Part shown: positions 14,640 to 23,049 of the stretch, in pieces
How the letters are laid out: the number at the start of each line of letters is the position of its first letter
How positions within the stretch are numbered: the stretch's first letter is position 1
Source of the DNA: Bacteroidia bacterium
Lineage (GTDB): Bacteria; Bacteroidota; Bacteroidia; Chitinophagales; Saprospiraceae
Assembly (NCBI GenBank): GCA_030430845.1
Contig: JAUIKE010000072.1
Coordinates: forward strand, 1 to 38,066
Direction: 5' to 3'
Length of the DNA stretch: 38,066 nucleotides
Notes under the pieces: model-generated
Told to the model about the DNA's origin: nothing
Databases searched by the model: none
The model's input: only the letters and a program-made list of their open reading frames with translations
Position numbers and translations under genes: made by a program

Positions 14640-15578
14640 ATGTCAGCACTCTACGAAACCAACTTTTCCCTACCCAATCAAACCGCTTTTTACCGCGGAA
14701 AGGTAAGAGATGTCTACACCCTGGGCGATAAATTAGTCATGGTGGCCTCCGACCGCATTTCCGCCTTCGACCATATTTTACCCAAACCCATCCCATACAA
14801 AGGCCAGGTGCTCAACCAGGTGGCCACTCATTTCCTGAGAGCCACTGAAGATATTGTACCCAATTGGTTGATCGACACGCCCGACCCAAATGTTGCCATC
14901 GGTTGGGCTTGCGAGCCATTTAAAGTCGAAATGGTCATCCGTGGTTACCTGGCCGGACATGCCTGGCGAGAATATAAAGCCGGCAAAAGAAGCATCTGTG
15001 GCGTGGCCATGCCGGATGGTATGAAGGAAAGTGATCGTTTTCCGGTGCCGATCATTACCCCAGCCACCAAAGCCGAAGAAGGCCATGACGAAGATATCTC
15101 TCGTGAAGACATCATTACACAAGGCATTGTGGGCGAAGAAGATTATGCTGTTTTGGAAAAATATACCCGGGCACTGTTTGAAAGGGGCTCCCAAATGGCT
15201 AAAGAAAGAGGCTTGCTGCTTGTGGACACCAAATACGAATTTGGGAAAAAAGACGGTAAGATCTACGTCATCGATGAAATTCATACTCCCGATAGTTCCC
15301 GTTATTATTATCTAGATGGTTATGAGGACCGGCAAGCTGAAGGGGAACGTCAAAAACAACTGTCCAAAGAATTTGTACGTGAGTGGCTGATGGCCCATGG
15401 TTTTCAGGGAAAGGAAGATCAAATGATGCCAGTTATGCCGGGCGCTTTTGTAGAGCAGGTGTCCGAAAGATATATTGAATTGTATGAAGTCATTACTGGG
15501 AAAAAGTTTGAGCGAGTGGATACCGAGCATATAGAGAAAAGGATACTGGAGAATATTCTTAAGAGCCTTAAACCTTGA
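14640..15578 (+). CDS. purC: Phosphoribosylaminoimidazole-succinocarboxamide synthase (SAICAR synthetase)
   Basis: A 312-aa cytosolic enzyme of purine synthesis, joining aspartate to CAIR with ATP to give SAICAR. Family signatures are clear: FYRGKVRDVYTLGD (17-30), VASDRISAFD (35-44), the central VIRGYLAGHAWREY, LLLVDTKYEFG, and IDEIHTPDSSRY, which binds nucleotide and metal. The length matches the roughly 300-aa form found in Bacteroidota and yeast rather than the shorter E. coli form. An NTF2-like gene starts 13 nt after the stop, so the two are probably cotranscribed. No other pur genes are in the window. Confidence 0.97.
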   Translation: MSALYETNFSLPNQTAFYRGKVRDVYTLGDKLVMVASDRISAFDHILPKPIPYKGQVLNQVATHFLRATEDIVPNWLIDTPDPNVAIGWACEPFKVEMVIRGYLAGHAWREYKAGKRSICGVAMPDGMKESDRFPVPIITPATKAEEGHDEDISREDIITQGIVGEEDYAVLEKYTRALFERGSQMAKERGLLLVDTKYEFGKKDGKIYVIDEIHTPDSSRYYYLDGYEDRQAEGERQKQLSKEFVREWLMAHGFQGKEDQMMPVMPGAFVEQVSERYIELYEVITGKKFERVDTEHIEKRILENILKSLKP

Positions 15579-15591
15579 ATTAACAATTACC

Positions 15592-15975
15592 ATGGGACAT
15601 GATCTAAAAAGAAATAAACAAATCGCCCTCAATTTTTATAAAACCGCTTATGAGGGAAATCCTCGTAAAGCCGTAGAATTGTATGTGGGCAATCAATACA
15701 TACAGCATAATCCGGACGTCAAAGACGGAAAAGAAGGCTTTATCGAGTACTTCGAGAGAATGCAAAAAGAATATCCAGACAAATCGATTGAATTTGTTCG
15801 GAGTATAGCCGAAGGCAATATGGTGGCCTTGCACACCCACCAGGTCTGGCCCGACAACGACGAATATATCACCATGGATTTTTTCCGCTTTGACGATAAT
15901 GGAAAGATCATAGAGCACTGGGATGCTATTCAGCAAATACCTGATAAGGCCGCCCATAACAATAAAATGTATTAA
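15592..15975 (+). CDS. SnoaL/NTF2-like protein
   Basis: A 127-aa single-domain protein of the SnoaL-like branch of the NTF2 fold. Typical features are the N-terminal helix (NKQIALNFYKTAYEGNPRKAVELY), YIQHNPDVKDGKEGF, a central strand with VALHTHQVW and the C-terminal FFRFDDNGKIIEHWDAIQQIP. His57 of QHNP and Asp114 of HWDAIQ occupy the pocket positions that are conserved in SnoaL-like proteins. The substrate is unknown. It starts 13 nt after purC, which suggests a shared transcript, though a role in purine synthesis is not implied by the family. Confidence 0.88.
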   Translation: MGHDLKRNKQIALNFYKTAYEGNPRKAVELYVGNQYIQHNPDVKDGKEGFIEYFERMQKEYPDKSIEFVRSIAEGNMVALHTHQVWPDNDEYITMDFFRFDDNGKIIEHWDAIQQIPDKAAHNNKMY

Positions 15976-15982
15976 AACCCAA

Positions 15983-16006
15983 GGAACCATGGAACCATGG
16001 AACCTT
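15983..16006. repeat. Octamer tandem repeat (GGAACCNN)x3
   Basis: GGAACCAT, GGAACCAT and GGAACCTT stand in tandem, ending 2 nt before the stop codon of the minus-strand ggt gene. In that gene's sense direction the unit reads AAGGTTCC/ATGGTTCC. Similar arrays follow gltB (27750-27773) and the Gfo/Idh/MocA gene (33882-33902). Confidence 0.8.
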
Positions 16007-16008
16007 AT

Positions 16009-17709
16009 TTAGTACCCCGCTGCCTGCCCATCTTTCCTTGACTCAGAAGCTCCATAGTATACCTGATTCTCCAGATCGACCATAATGGCCTGATAGCCCC
16101 CGTAGATCCCAACCGCAAAAGAGATAGCATGACCTTTCTTTCGCAATTCCCGAATGGATCCATAATCAAAACCCGATTCTAGATTCAAAGTACCTCCATT
16201 GGTCATCCGCGAGCCGGTTGGCTGAGAAGAGCCGCGATGGCGCATACGAGGCGCATCCCCCGCTTCCTGTAGGTTCATCCCAAAATCGATGAGGTTGACC
16301 ACGATCTGGGCGTGCCCCTGTGGCTGGATAGATCCTCCCATTAACCCAAAGCTCACCCATGGTTTGCCATCCTTGGTTATGAAGGCTGGAATGATCGTGT
16401 GAAAAGGCCGCTTTCCAGGTTCTAGGGCATTCATATGCTCAGGATCCTGAACGTTAAACATCTGGCCGCGATTTTGTAATACAAAGCCTAAGCCATCCGG
16501 TACCATCCCTGAAGCAAACTCGGCATAGATACTTTGAATAAGAGAAACCATATTACCATCTTTATCTGCCACTGTGAGATAGGTCGTATTTCCGGCTTCA
16601 ATTTCCAGGTCGCCGGCCGGATACATTCTCGCGGCTCGGTCAGGATGAATTAATTTCCTACGCTCATCAGCATATTTCTTGGAAATGAGTTCTTCGACAG
16701 GCAGTTTATTAAATTCCGGATCAGCATAAAATTTAGCCCGGTCCTCAAAAGCCAGTTTTTTAGCTTCCGTCAGCACATGCAGGTACTCGGCACTGCCGAA
16801 GCCCATCGACTTGATATCATAGCCTTCCAGAATATTGAGCATTTGCAAGGCTGCAGTGCCTTGTCCATTCGGTGGTAGCTCCCACACCTCAAAGCCCCGG
16901 TAATTGGTACTGATCGGCTCTACCCAGTTAGACGTATGTGCAGCCATATCTTCATACGACAAAAAACCGCCGTGTTTTTTCATATAGGCATCAATGGTGC
17001 GGGCGATGTCCCCTTTATAAAAGGCATCTCGTCCACCCTTCACAATTTTTTCATAAGTATTGGACAAGTCGGCGTTTTTGAAGATCTCACCTTTTGCAGG
17101 AGTCGTTTTTCCATTGGGCATATAGGTTTCCTTAAAACCTGGAAGATCCTTCACTCCTTGATAGTTCGATACCATTTCATAGGCGATCACTTCCGAAACG
17201 GGGAATCCGTCTCTTCCATAATCAATGGCAGGTTGCAAGATCTCTTCCATACTCAGTTTCCCGAATTTTTTGTGCATCTCGAACCAGCCGTCAACACAAC
17301 CCGGAACGGAAACGGGAAGAGGGCCACGGTATGGAACATAATTCATATCCCGTTCAGCAAAGTATTCCCTGCTCAACTTCTTCGGCGAGCGTCCACTACC
17401 ATTAAATCCATACAATTGCTCCGTTTTAGCATCCCAGACGATGGCAAAGATATCGCCTCCGATCCCACAACTAGCCGGTTCTACCAGCCCCAATACAGCA
17501 TTCGCTGCAATGGCAGCATCCATGGCAGTCCCTCCTTTTTTCAAAATATCCAAGGCCACCTGGGTAGCTAGTGGTTGACTGGTAGCAGCCATGCCGTTGC
17601 GGGCCAGGATCTCGGAGCGGGTGGTGAAGGTTTTGCCAGTGAGTCGGTCCTGGGCGTTCAAATTGAGGCTAATAGCCAGGAAAAGGAAAAAGATGAATCG
17701 TTTTTTCAT
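16009..17709 (-). CDS. ggt: Gamma-glutamyltransferase
   Basis: A 566-aa exported enzyme; I start it at the ATG at 17709, giving the signal peptide MKKRFIFFLFLAISLNLNAQ. The frame is open to 17778 but that extension would bury the signal peptide. GGT hallmarks are ARNGMAATSQPLAT, GGTAMDAAIAAN, PASCGIGGDIFA, the self-processing nucleophile in AGNTTYLTV (Thr375) and the FGLMGGSIQPQGHAQ loop near the C-terminus. The precursor cleaves itself before Thr375 into large and small subunits and then splits gamma-glutamyl bonds, for example of glutathione, in the periplasm. TTYLTV replaces the TTHFSV of classical enzymes, as in the shorter environmental branch. An octamer repeat lies 2 nt past its stop. 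Confidence 0.95.
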   Translation of the reverse strand: MKKRFIFFLFLAISLNLNAQDRLTGKTFTTRSEILARNGMAATSQPLATQVALDILKKGGTAMDAAIAANAVLGLVEPASCGIGGDIFAIVWDAKTEQLYGFNGSGRSPKKLSREYFAERDMNYVPYRGPLPVSVPGCVDGWFEMHKKFGKLSMEEILQPAIDYGRDGFPVSEVIAYEMVSNYQGVKDLPGFKETYMPNGKTTPAKGEIFKNADLSNTYEKIVKGGRDAFYKGDIARTIDAYMKKHGGFLSYEDMAAHTSNWVEPISTNYRGFEVWELPPNGQGTAALQMLNILEGYDIKSMGFGSAEYLHVLTEAKKLAFEDRAKFYADPEFNKLPVEELISKKYADERRKLIHPDRAARMYPAGDLEIEAGNTTYLTVADKDGNMVSLIQSIYAEFASGMVPDGLGFVLQNRGQMFNVQDPEHMNALEPGKRPFHTIIPAFITKDGKPWVSFGLMGGSIQPQGHAQIVVNLIDFGMNLQEAGDAPRMRHRGSSQPTGSRMTNGGTLNLESGFDYGSIRELRKKGHAISFAVGIYGGYQAIMVDLENQVYYGASESRKDGQAAGY

Positions 17710-17897
17710 GATTGGGTGTGCTTGGATAATGTTCTGTAATATAATGATTTGAAAGAGAAATTTTGGTAAAAGGTTCATTGCTCCAATGTAGGTAGGAGGG
17801 TATAGAATACGATTTTCCTATTGTAAATAGGATACTTCAATCTTTGAAACCCTTGTTTTCGCTTTCTTAATTGAGGAAAGGTACTGTATGATAAAAA

Positions 17898-17926
17898 TTG
17901 ATTAGTTTTAAGAAAGAGTAGATTTG
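17898..17926 (+). promoter_or_regulatory. Bacteroidota promoter of the cyclase-TPR gene
   Basis: TTG (17898-17900), an 18-nt spacer, then TAGATTTG (17919-17926), which matches TAnnTTTG. The start codon is 32 nt further downstream at 17959. Confidence 0.65.
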
Positions 17927-17958
17927 AAGAAGTATTTCATAGATATTTAAAAACTTTT

Positions 17959-20511
17959 ATGTCCAATAGTAAAGCACAGAGAAAACTGGTCGCCATCCTC
18001 TTCGCTGACATTGTTGGTTATACTTTTCTTATGCAACAGGACGAGGCTTCTGCAAGAAAAAAAGTAAAGAAGTTTCGGGAAACCTTAAATGAAAAAGTAG
18101 CGAATCACTACGGCCAGATCGTGCAATACTATGGAGATGGTTGCCTTTGTACATTTGACAGTACAGTAAATGCCATGAAATGTGCCTTAACGGTTCAACA
18201 GATCTTTCAAACTGAACCTACTGTTCCCGTTCGCATTGGCTTGCATACCGGAGATGTTTATTTTGAAGAAGAAAATGTTTATGGGGATAGCGTTAATATT
18301 GCTTCCCGAGTTGAATCCTTGGGAATTCCGGGAGCAGTGCTTTTTTCTAAACCCATTCAAAAGCATATTTCCAATCAGAACGGTTTTGAGATGCAATCGC
18401 TCGGGAATTTTGAATTCAAAAATGTAATTGAGCCCATGGAAGTTTTTGCACTAAGCAATCAGGGCTTAGTGATTCCAAGGCGGGAAGAAATGCGGGGGAA
18501 GGTAAAAGAACCCTTAAAAAGAAAGCATCGAAATGTTCTCCCTGCCATTCTGACTGTGTTGCTAATATTCATTGGAGCTGCCTATTTTCTTAATGCAAAG
18601 AAGGCCTCCAACTCAATGGATATTAGCGCCATTACTATTTTCCCTTTTAGCATTCAAAGTGGGCATCCTAACATTCAGTATCTCAGCAATGGGATGGTCG
18701 ATCTCATGAGCACAAAATTAGAGGGAGTGTCCAATATGAGGCCAATTGATCCCAACCGCGTTTTTAATCAATTAGAACGAAATAATGAAGCAATTCCCAG
18801 CCTTTCTGAAGCTGTTGAAATCTCAAAAAGCTTAGGTTCAGGCGAATTCATTTTAGGAAATATTATCGACATTAATGAGGTTCTTCAAATCACGGCCTCG
18901 AAATATAATTCCGAAGGGGAATTGATGGTCAGGAAAACAATCGAAGGGCAAAAAACTCAGCTTGCTTCCTTAATCGATGATCTTACTAAAGCACTTATTG
19001 CCGACCAACTGGAGAAGGAGGGTCAGCCTATCAGTAGTGTGGCCACCATGACAAGTGAGAACCTGCAAGCCTTGAAAGCTTATCTGGAAGGAGAACAGGC
19101 TTATAGAAAAACGAATTTCGACCAAGCCATAGATTTTTTTCAACAAGCAGTAAGCCTGGATTCTACTTTTGCGATGGCCTGGCTCCGCTTGTATTTGGCA
19201 AGGGCCTGGATTGGCGGCGCCTATAATAACTCCTCCTATCTTGAAAAGGCGGATGAATACAAGGACAAATTGCCTCCTAAATGGCAGGATTTAGTAGAAG
19301 GTCATAGGTTGTTTGCAACTGGCCAGGAAACCAACGAAGATTTTTATAGTGACCTACTACAGAAATATGGGGAGAACGCTGAATTCACCAATCTCATGGC
19401 CGAACATCTATTTCACTATAATTCTCGTTATGGGCGTTCGACGGCCGAGGCCAAACCCTGGCTGGAAAAGTCAAACAAGCTGGATCCACAAAACCAGGAA
19501 ACCCTCCGGCATCTCGCAGATCTAGCATGGAAGGAAGGCGATATAGCAACAGTGCGGAAAATTATTGCCGAAGTATCAACGGAATCCTCTTCATGGATTA
19601 TTAATCAAGTGAGGTTATTGACGCAGCAAGACAGCATATCAGCAACTCAAATGGAAGAATTAGCTGCACATCCGGAGTTTAACTTCTATTGGTTTTGGCC
19701 TTATCAAATAGCCCAGGATGATCCGCTTGATTTACTGGAAATTGGACTTCGCTTCGCTCCCTATTTTGATGAAGTTCAAAAAAAGTATTTCGAGATTGGA
19801 ATACATATGTTGAAAGGACAGGAAAAAGAGGCGCTCAGCATTATCAAAAGCCTTCCTTCGGATAATACGGCACCTATTGACAACTACCCCTTGGCAAGAA
19901 CTGCTTTATTGATTGCCGGTCGGGATTATCTACCTTTCGAGCAGACTTATCAGTCATTATTGGATACACTCCAGGTTCATGAAGATCCCTTTGCTTTGTT
20001 TGCTTCTGCTAAGTATGCCTGGGCATTAGGTTTGGAGGAGTCGTTTCGAAAAAATCAAAGAAAACTGACTGCAGCCAGTGAACAAAGCCCCGCATCTTTC
20101 AATCGATCCCGCTACCTTCACTGGTCACTGACTGCTTTTGAAGCCCGGCAAACGGGCGACGATACTAAAGCATTGATGTATATAGACTCTGCTTTTCAGT
20201 ATTCCGGGCCTCCAGAGCCAGCTGTAGATAAAATATTTATGCTGGCTGACATTCATGAAGAACAACAAGAATACGAAAAGGCTATTCTACGCTTAGAGAA
20301 CTTTCCTCTATACAATCTAAATTACGTCAGCGCTCACGGTTATACTACGTATCGGCTAACACAGCTGTACGAAAAAAATGGAAATATTAATAAGGCCCTG
20401 GCCAAATGCAATGTGTTTTTAAAGAATTACGAAAGTTGTGATGTGAAATATCGCCCCTGGTGGGATGAAGTGGCAGAGCGAAGGAAAAGATTAGTGGATC
20501 AGATGAATTAA
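17959..20511 (+). CDS. Class III adenylate/guanylate cyclase-domain protein with FlgO/TolB-like and TPR regions
   Basis: An 850-aa single-pass membrane protein. Residues 10-165 form a class III nucleotide cyclase domain with FADIVGYT (metal Asp17), YYGDGCL (Asp60), RIGLHTGDV and VYGDSVNIASRVES (Asn113, Arg117). A membrane helix follows at about 193-212. Residues 221-355 resemble the FlgO/TolB N-terminal-like domain (ITIFPF...YLSNGMVDLMSTKL), and from about 370 on there are TPR-like helices (ALKAYLEGEQAYRKTNFDQAIDFFQQAVSLD). The cyclase would face the cytoplasm and the rest the periplasm. Family members make cAMP or act as sensors; the nucleotide made cannot be told here. It is a single gene with its own promoter at 17898. 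Confidence 0.85.
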   Translation: MSNSKAQRKLVAILFADIVGYTFLMQQDEASARKKVKKFRETLNEKVANHYGQIVQYYGDGCLCTFDSTVNAMKCALTVQQIFQTEPTVPVRIGLHTGDVYFEEENVYGDSVNIASRVESLGIPGAVLFSKPIQKHISNQNGFEMQSLGNFEFKNVIEPMEVFALSNQGLVIPRREEMRGKVKEPLKRKHRNVLPAILTVLLIFIGAAYFLNAKKASNSMDISAITIFPFSIQSGHPNIQYLSNGMVDLMSTKLEGVSNMRPIDPNRVFNQLERNNEAIPSLSEAVEISKSLGSGEFILGNIIDINEVLQITASKYNSEGELMVRKTIEGQKTQLASLIDDLTKALIADQLEKEGQPISSVATMTSENLQALKAYLEGEQAYRKTNFDQAIDFFQQAVSLDSTFAMAWLRLYLARAWIGGAYNNSSYLEKADEYKDKLPPKWQDLVEGHRLFATGQETNEDFYSDLLQKYGENAEFTNLMAEHLFHYNSRYGRSTAEAKPWLEKSNKLDPQNQETLRHLADLAWKEGDIATVRKIIAEVSTESSSWIINQVRLLTQQDSISATQMEELAAHPEFNFYWFWPYQIAQDDPLDLLEIGLRFAPYFDEVQKKYFEIGIHMLKGQEKEALSIIKSLPSDNTAPIDNYPLARTALLIAGRDYLPFEQTYQSLLDTLQVHEDPFALFASAKYAWALGLEESFRKNQRKLTAASEQSPASFNRSRYLHWSLTAFEARQTGDDTKALMYIDSAFQYSGPPEPAVDKIFMLADIHEEQQEYEKAILRLENFPLYNLNYVSAHGYTTYRLTQLYEKNGNINKALAKCNVFLKNYESCDVKYRPWWDEVAERRKRLVDQMN

Positions 20512-20552
20512 TCGCATGCAATAATTATTCATCATCATTCTTTAATACTCCC

Positions 20553-20936
20553 TCACAACACATACTTCTCAAACAAGCGTTCCAATACCCCTTCCGGCTC
20601 CTCGCACAGCCCAGGATGTACCTTTGAACATTGCAGAATCGTACTCTTCGGCGCCGTGATCCAGCGAAAGCGATAGGCCATGTCCTGCTGAGCGATGGCT
20701 CCGCCCAGGGGATCGCCCTGACAGATCAACTCCCAGGATTTTAGGTGATCCCTGATTGCTTCCAGGTCAATATCCTCCGCAAAGGCTTGCAGGCGTTTTT
20801 CGTTGATCTGGTATTTCATAGCCAGATACTTCTTTCGTTTACTGAATAGGATCACTCCTATATTGATGAATTCTTCGCGCTCCACCTTCGGTACCAACCG
20901 GATAGAAGCGTATTCGTATACTAGTTTATCTTGCAT
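20553..20936 (-). CDS. DUF3037 domain-containing protein
   Basis: A 127-aa protein matching DUF3037 throughout: YEYASIRLVPKVEREEFINIGVILFSKRKKYL at the start and RWITAPKSTILQCSKVHPGLCEEPEGVLERLF at the end. It overlaps the upstream HipA-like kinase gene by 11 bp (20926-20936), so the two are translationally coupled. DUF3037 genes are regularly found beside this kind of HipA-like gene (established neighbourhood), which makes them a two-gene unit of unknown purpose. No DNA-binding domain is present, unlike HipB. Confidence 0.9.
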   Translation of the reverse strand: MQDKLVYEYASIRLVPKVEREEFINIGVILFSKRKKYLAMKYQINEKRLQAFAEDIDLEAIRDHLKSWELICQGDPLGGAIAQQDMAYRFRWITAPKSTILQCSKVHPGLCEEPEGVLERLFEKYVL

Positions 20937-21705
20937 CGATTGCTTCTTTGGTTAGTAAATCTAATAGCGAAAGTCGGGTAGTCAAATATTCGTTGTAGAC
21001 GGCTCTTTTTTCTTCAGGAGAAATATCGCTGCCTTCTTCGACTAGCCAGTCGTCCGGAATTGTTGAAACAATTCCTTCAATTACTGCCGGCTTAAGTTGA
21101 TCCTTAATAAAAGCAGCAGCCTCTGGCAATTCACTAGACTTGTCAAGTAAAACATGGTTTTGAATGGCAGGGAAGGTCCTGCCTGCACTTTCTTTCCAGC
21201 TTTTCCAGTTGTGATGAAAATACAGGCTGGCCCCATGGTCAATGACCCACAATTCCTTTCGCCAGCTTAAGAGGTTCGGATTTTTGGCTGTCCGATCAAT
21301 ATTAGTGATCATACTATCCAACATAACGACCTTCGAAGCGGTAAACGGATCTACCTCAGATACATTCGGATCATAGGTAATGGCCCCGGAAAGAAAATGT
21401 AGTCCCAAATTCAAACCTACACTAAAGGAAAGCAGATCCTGAATTTCTTCATCCGGTTCAGTTTTGCTAAAGGAATCATCCAGGTTCATAAAGACCAGTT
21501 CGGGTACCTTTAAGTCCAGCCTTCTTGCCAGTTCCCCGCCGATTAGCTCCGCAATCAAGGCTTTTTTACCCTGGCCGGCTCCGCGGAACTTTATGACATA
21601 AGAAAAACCGTCATCTGCGTCTACGATGGCAGGTAAGGATCCTCCTTCCCTTAAAGGAGTCACATACCTTATGACATTGACAGTACGTATTTCTACTTGA
21701 CTCAT
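20926..21705 (-). CDS. HipA-like kinase domain protein
   Basis: A 259-aa protein with a HipA-like (HipA_2 type) kinase core and without the N-terminal subdomain of classical HipA. Visible features: Lys39 in SYVIKFRG, helix AELIGGELARRLDLKVPE, the catalytic-loop segment NIDRTAKNPNLL (Asp137, Asn142) and the metal site VIDHGASLYFHH (Asp156). The overlap with the downstream DUF3037 gene shows they are one operon. HipA relatives phosphorylate proteins such as glutamyl-tRNA synthetase; the target here is unknown. There is no HipB-like antitoxin next to it, so a toxin-antitoxin role is only a possibility. Confidence 0.88.
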   Translation of the reverse strand: MSQVEIRTVNVIRYVTPLREGGSLPAIVDADDGFSYVIKFRGAGQGKKALIAELIGGELARRLDLKVPELVFMNLDDSFSKTEPDEEIQDLLSFSVGLNLGLHFLSGAITYDPNVSEVDPFTASKVVMLDSMITNIDRTAKNPNLLSWRKELWVIDHGASLYFHHNWKSWKESAGRTFPAIQNHVLLDKSSELPEAAAFIKDQLKPAVIEGIVSTIPDDWLVEEGSDISPEEKRAVYNEYLTTRLSLLDLLTKEAIDAR

Positions 21706-21995
21706 GAGGGAAAGATAGAATATTTTCTGAATCCAATAGGAGGGATGTAATGTAAAATCAAGTAATTATTCATGCCTGAACCTGCTTTTTCTTTTCTTTT
21801 TACAAAAAAATCAAAAAAAATACCCTTTTTTTTATCCTTTCAAAAACAAATCGCCGATTAAACATGCTAAACATATATATTTTTCTATAAATCAAATATA
21901 ATTAAATCACTGTAAATCAACAGTATAAAAAAACACCTGCATCTTTATTCAATCGACATAATCATTATTTCACTCGAAAAAATAGCAAATCTGTA

Positions 21996-22027
21996 TTTGT
22001 TGCCCCCCTCTACTGCCTCTATATTTG
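21996..22027 (+). promoter_or_regulatory. Bacteroidota promoter in front of the non-coding motif array
   Basis: TTTG (21996-21999), a 20-nt spacer and TATATTTG (22020-22027) form a full consensus promoter. The sequence from 21993 to about 22045 is similar to 24704-24755 in front of the T9SS cargo gene, including the spacer. Downstream there is no protein gene, only the motif array, so a non-coding transcript or a gutted duplicate of the cargo locus is implied. Confidence 0.75.
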
Positions 22028-22082
22028 TATCAGAATCAAACGGGAAACAAAGGTTTTCAATAAAGATTCAGAACAGATTAAG

Positions 22083-22869
22083 ATCCCATGAACATTTTTT
22101 TTGAACAGTGAAGTGAATAACGGTTATAATCCCAAGAACATTTTTGACATCCTGACTACTAGCAAATGTAATCTCATGAACAAATTTTGAATCGTTTGAC
22201 AAACAGTATTTTCCCATGAACAAACAACTTAGCTAAGAACAATTCATAATCTCAAAAACTATTTGATCAACGCCCTGCAAAGGGTCCCATGTACAAACTT
22301 TGACATCCTGACTACTAGCAAATGTAATCTCATGAACAATTTGAATCGTTTGACAAACAGTATTTTCCCATGAACAAACAACTTAGCTAAGAACAACTCA
22401 TAATCTCAAAAACTATTTGATCAATGCCCTGCAAAGGGTCCCATGTACAAACTTTAACATCCTGACTACTAGCAAATGTAATCTCATGAACAAATTTTGA
22501 ATCGTTTGACAACAAGTATTTTCCCATGAACAAACAACTTAGCTAAGAACAATTCATAATCTCAAAAACTATTTGATCAACACACGGACAAGAATTACAT
22601 GAACAGATTGAACGACTACTACTAACAAATTATAATTCCCAAACAAATTAGGCACATAAACTACTTTTTTTGTAGTCCCAAAAACGATTAAACATTTACA
22701 AAGCAATAATCTTTGATCTCAAAAACTATTAGAACGGGCGGGCAGTGCATAAAAATTTCACAGTTTATAAAGTATACCTGCTCGCTCCGTTCGCAATGAT
22801 TGTAATCCCACGAACTGATTTTTGATAGTAGAAATGCTCAAAAGTGAGCCATTTTTAATCCCATGAACA
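22083..22869 (+). repeat. Regularly spaced array of about 20 degenerate ATCCCATGAACA motifs
   Basis: Plus-strand 12-mers start at 22083, 22129, 22171, 22211, 22249, 22284, 22327, 22365, 22403, 22438, 22481, 22521, 22559, 22594, 22634, 22674, 22716, 22805 and 22858. Forms include ATCCCATGAACA, ATCTCATGAACA, TTCCCATGAACA, GTCCCATGTACA and ATCTCAAAAACT, often followed by ATTTTGA-like sequence. Spacing is mostly 35-46 bp, with one double gap. No open reading frame of interest spans the array. The part 22143-22581 is also a larger tandem repeat, but the motif continues outside it and recurs at 25890-26038. Confidence 0.75.
22143..22581 (+). repeat. Tandem repeat of about 155 bp, 2.8 copies
   Basis: Copies begin at 22143, 22299 and 22453 with TTTGACATCCTGACTACTAG or a one-base variant. 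The first two are 156 and 154 bp, the third stops at 22581 (129 bp). The copies differ at only a few positions, indicating recent duplication. Each unit contains four motif copies and the palindrome CTTAGCTAAG. Confidence 0.92.
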
Positions 22870-22950
22870 CATCCAGGATGTACCCCACCGGTCATCCTGT
22901 TTTTTTTTTGCCTATCTACAGAGTGAGAATACCATAATTCAATAGCAGTA

Positions 22951-23016
22951 GCAATGGCAATGGCAATGGCAATGGCAAGTTTTATCATTGCCATTGATGT
23001 TGAAATTGCCATTGAT
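22951..23016. repeat. GCAATG hexamer repeat with inverted copies
   Basis: GCAATG is repeated in tandem at 22951-22978, then ATTGCCATTGAT occurs at 22987-22998 and 23005-23016 in inverted orientation. The strand can fold into hairpins. It is a simple-sequence tract in the tail region of the minus-strand gene at 23050; it could slip and vary in length. Confidence 0.75.
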
Positions 23017-23049
23017 ATTGTTATTCTTTAGTGTGGCCGGATTGTACTT

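Noticed and set aside
14446..14706. Plus-strand 86-aa reading frame before purC
   Set aside because: It runs through the inverted repeat and overlaps purC in another frame; composition is not protein-like.
16936..17571. Plus-strand 211-aa reading frame
   Set aside because: It is the antisense shadow of ggt, whose motifs are unmistakable.
20553..21705. Classical hipBA toxin-antitoxin operon
   Set aside because: No HipB-type helix-turn-helix protein is present; the partner is DUF3037.
22083..22869. CRISPR array
   Set aside because: The repeats are only about 12 bp and degenerate, spacers are themselves tandemly repeated and no cas genes are present.
22758..23012. Minus-strand 84-aa reading frame rich in Ala-Ile-Ala-Ile
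   Set aside because: It is the translation of the GCAATG hexamer tract joined to array sequence; no start context or family.
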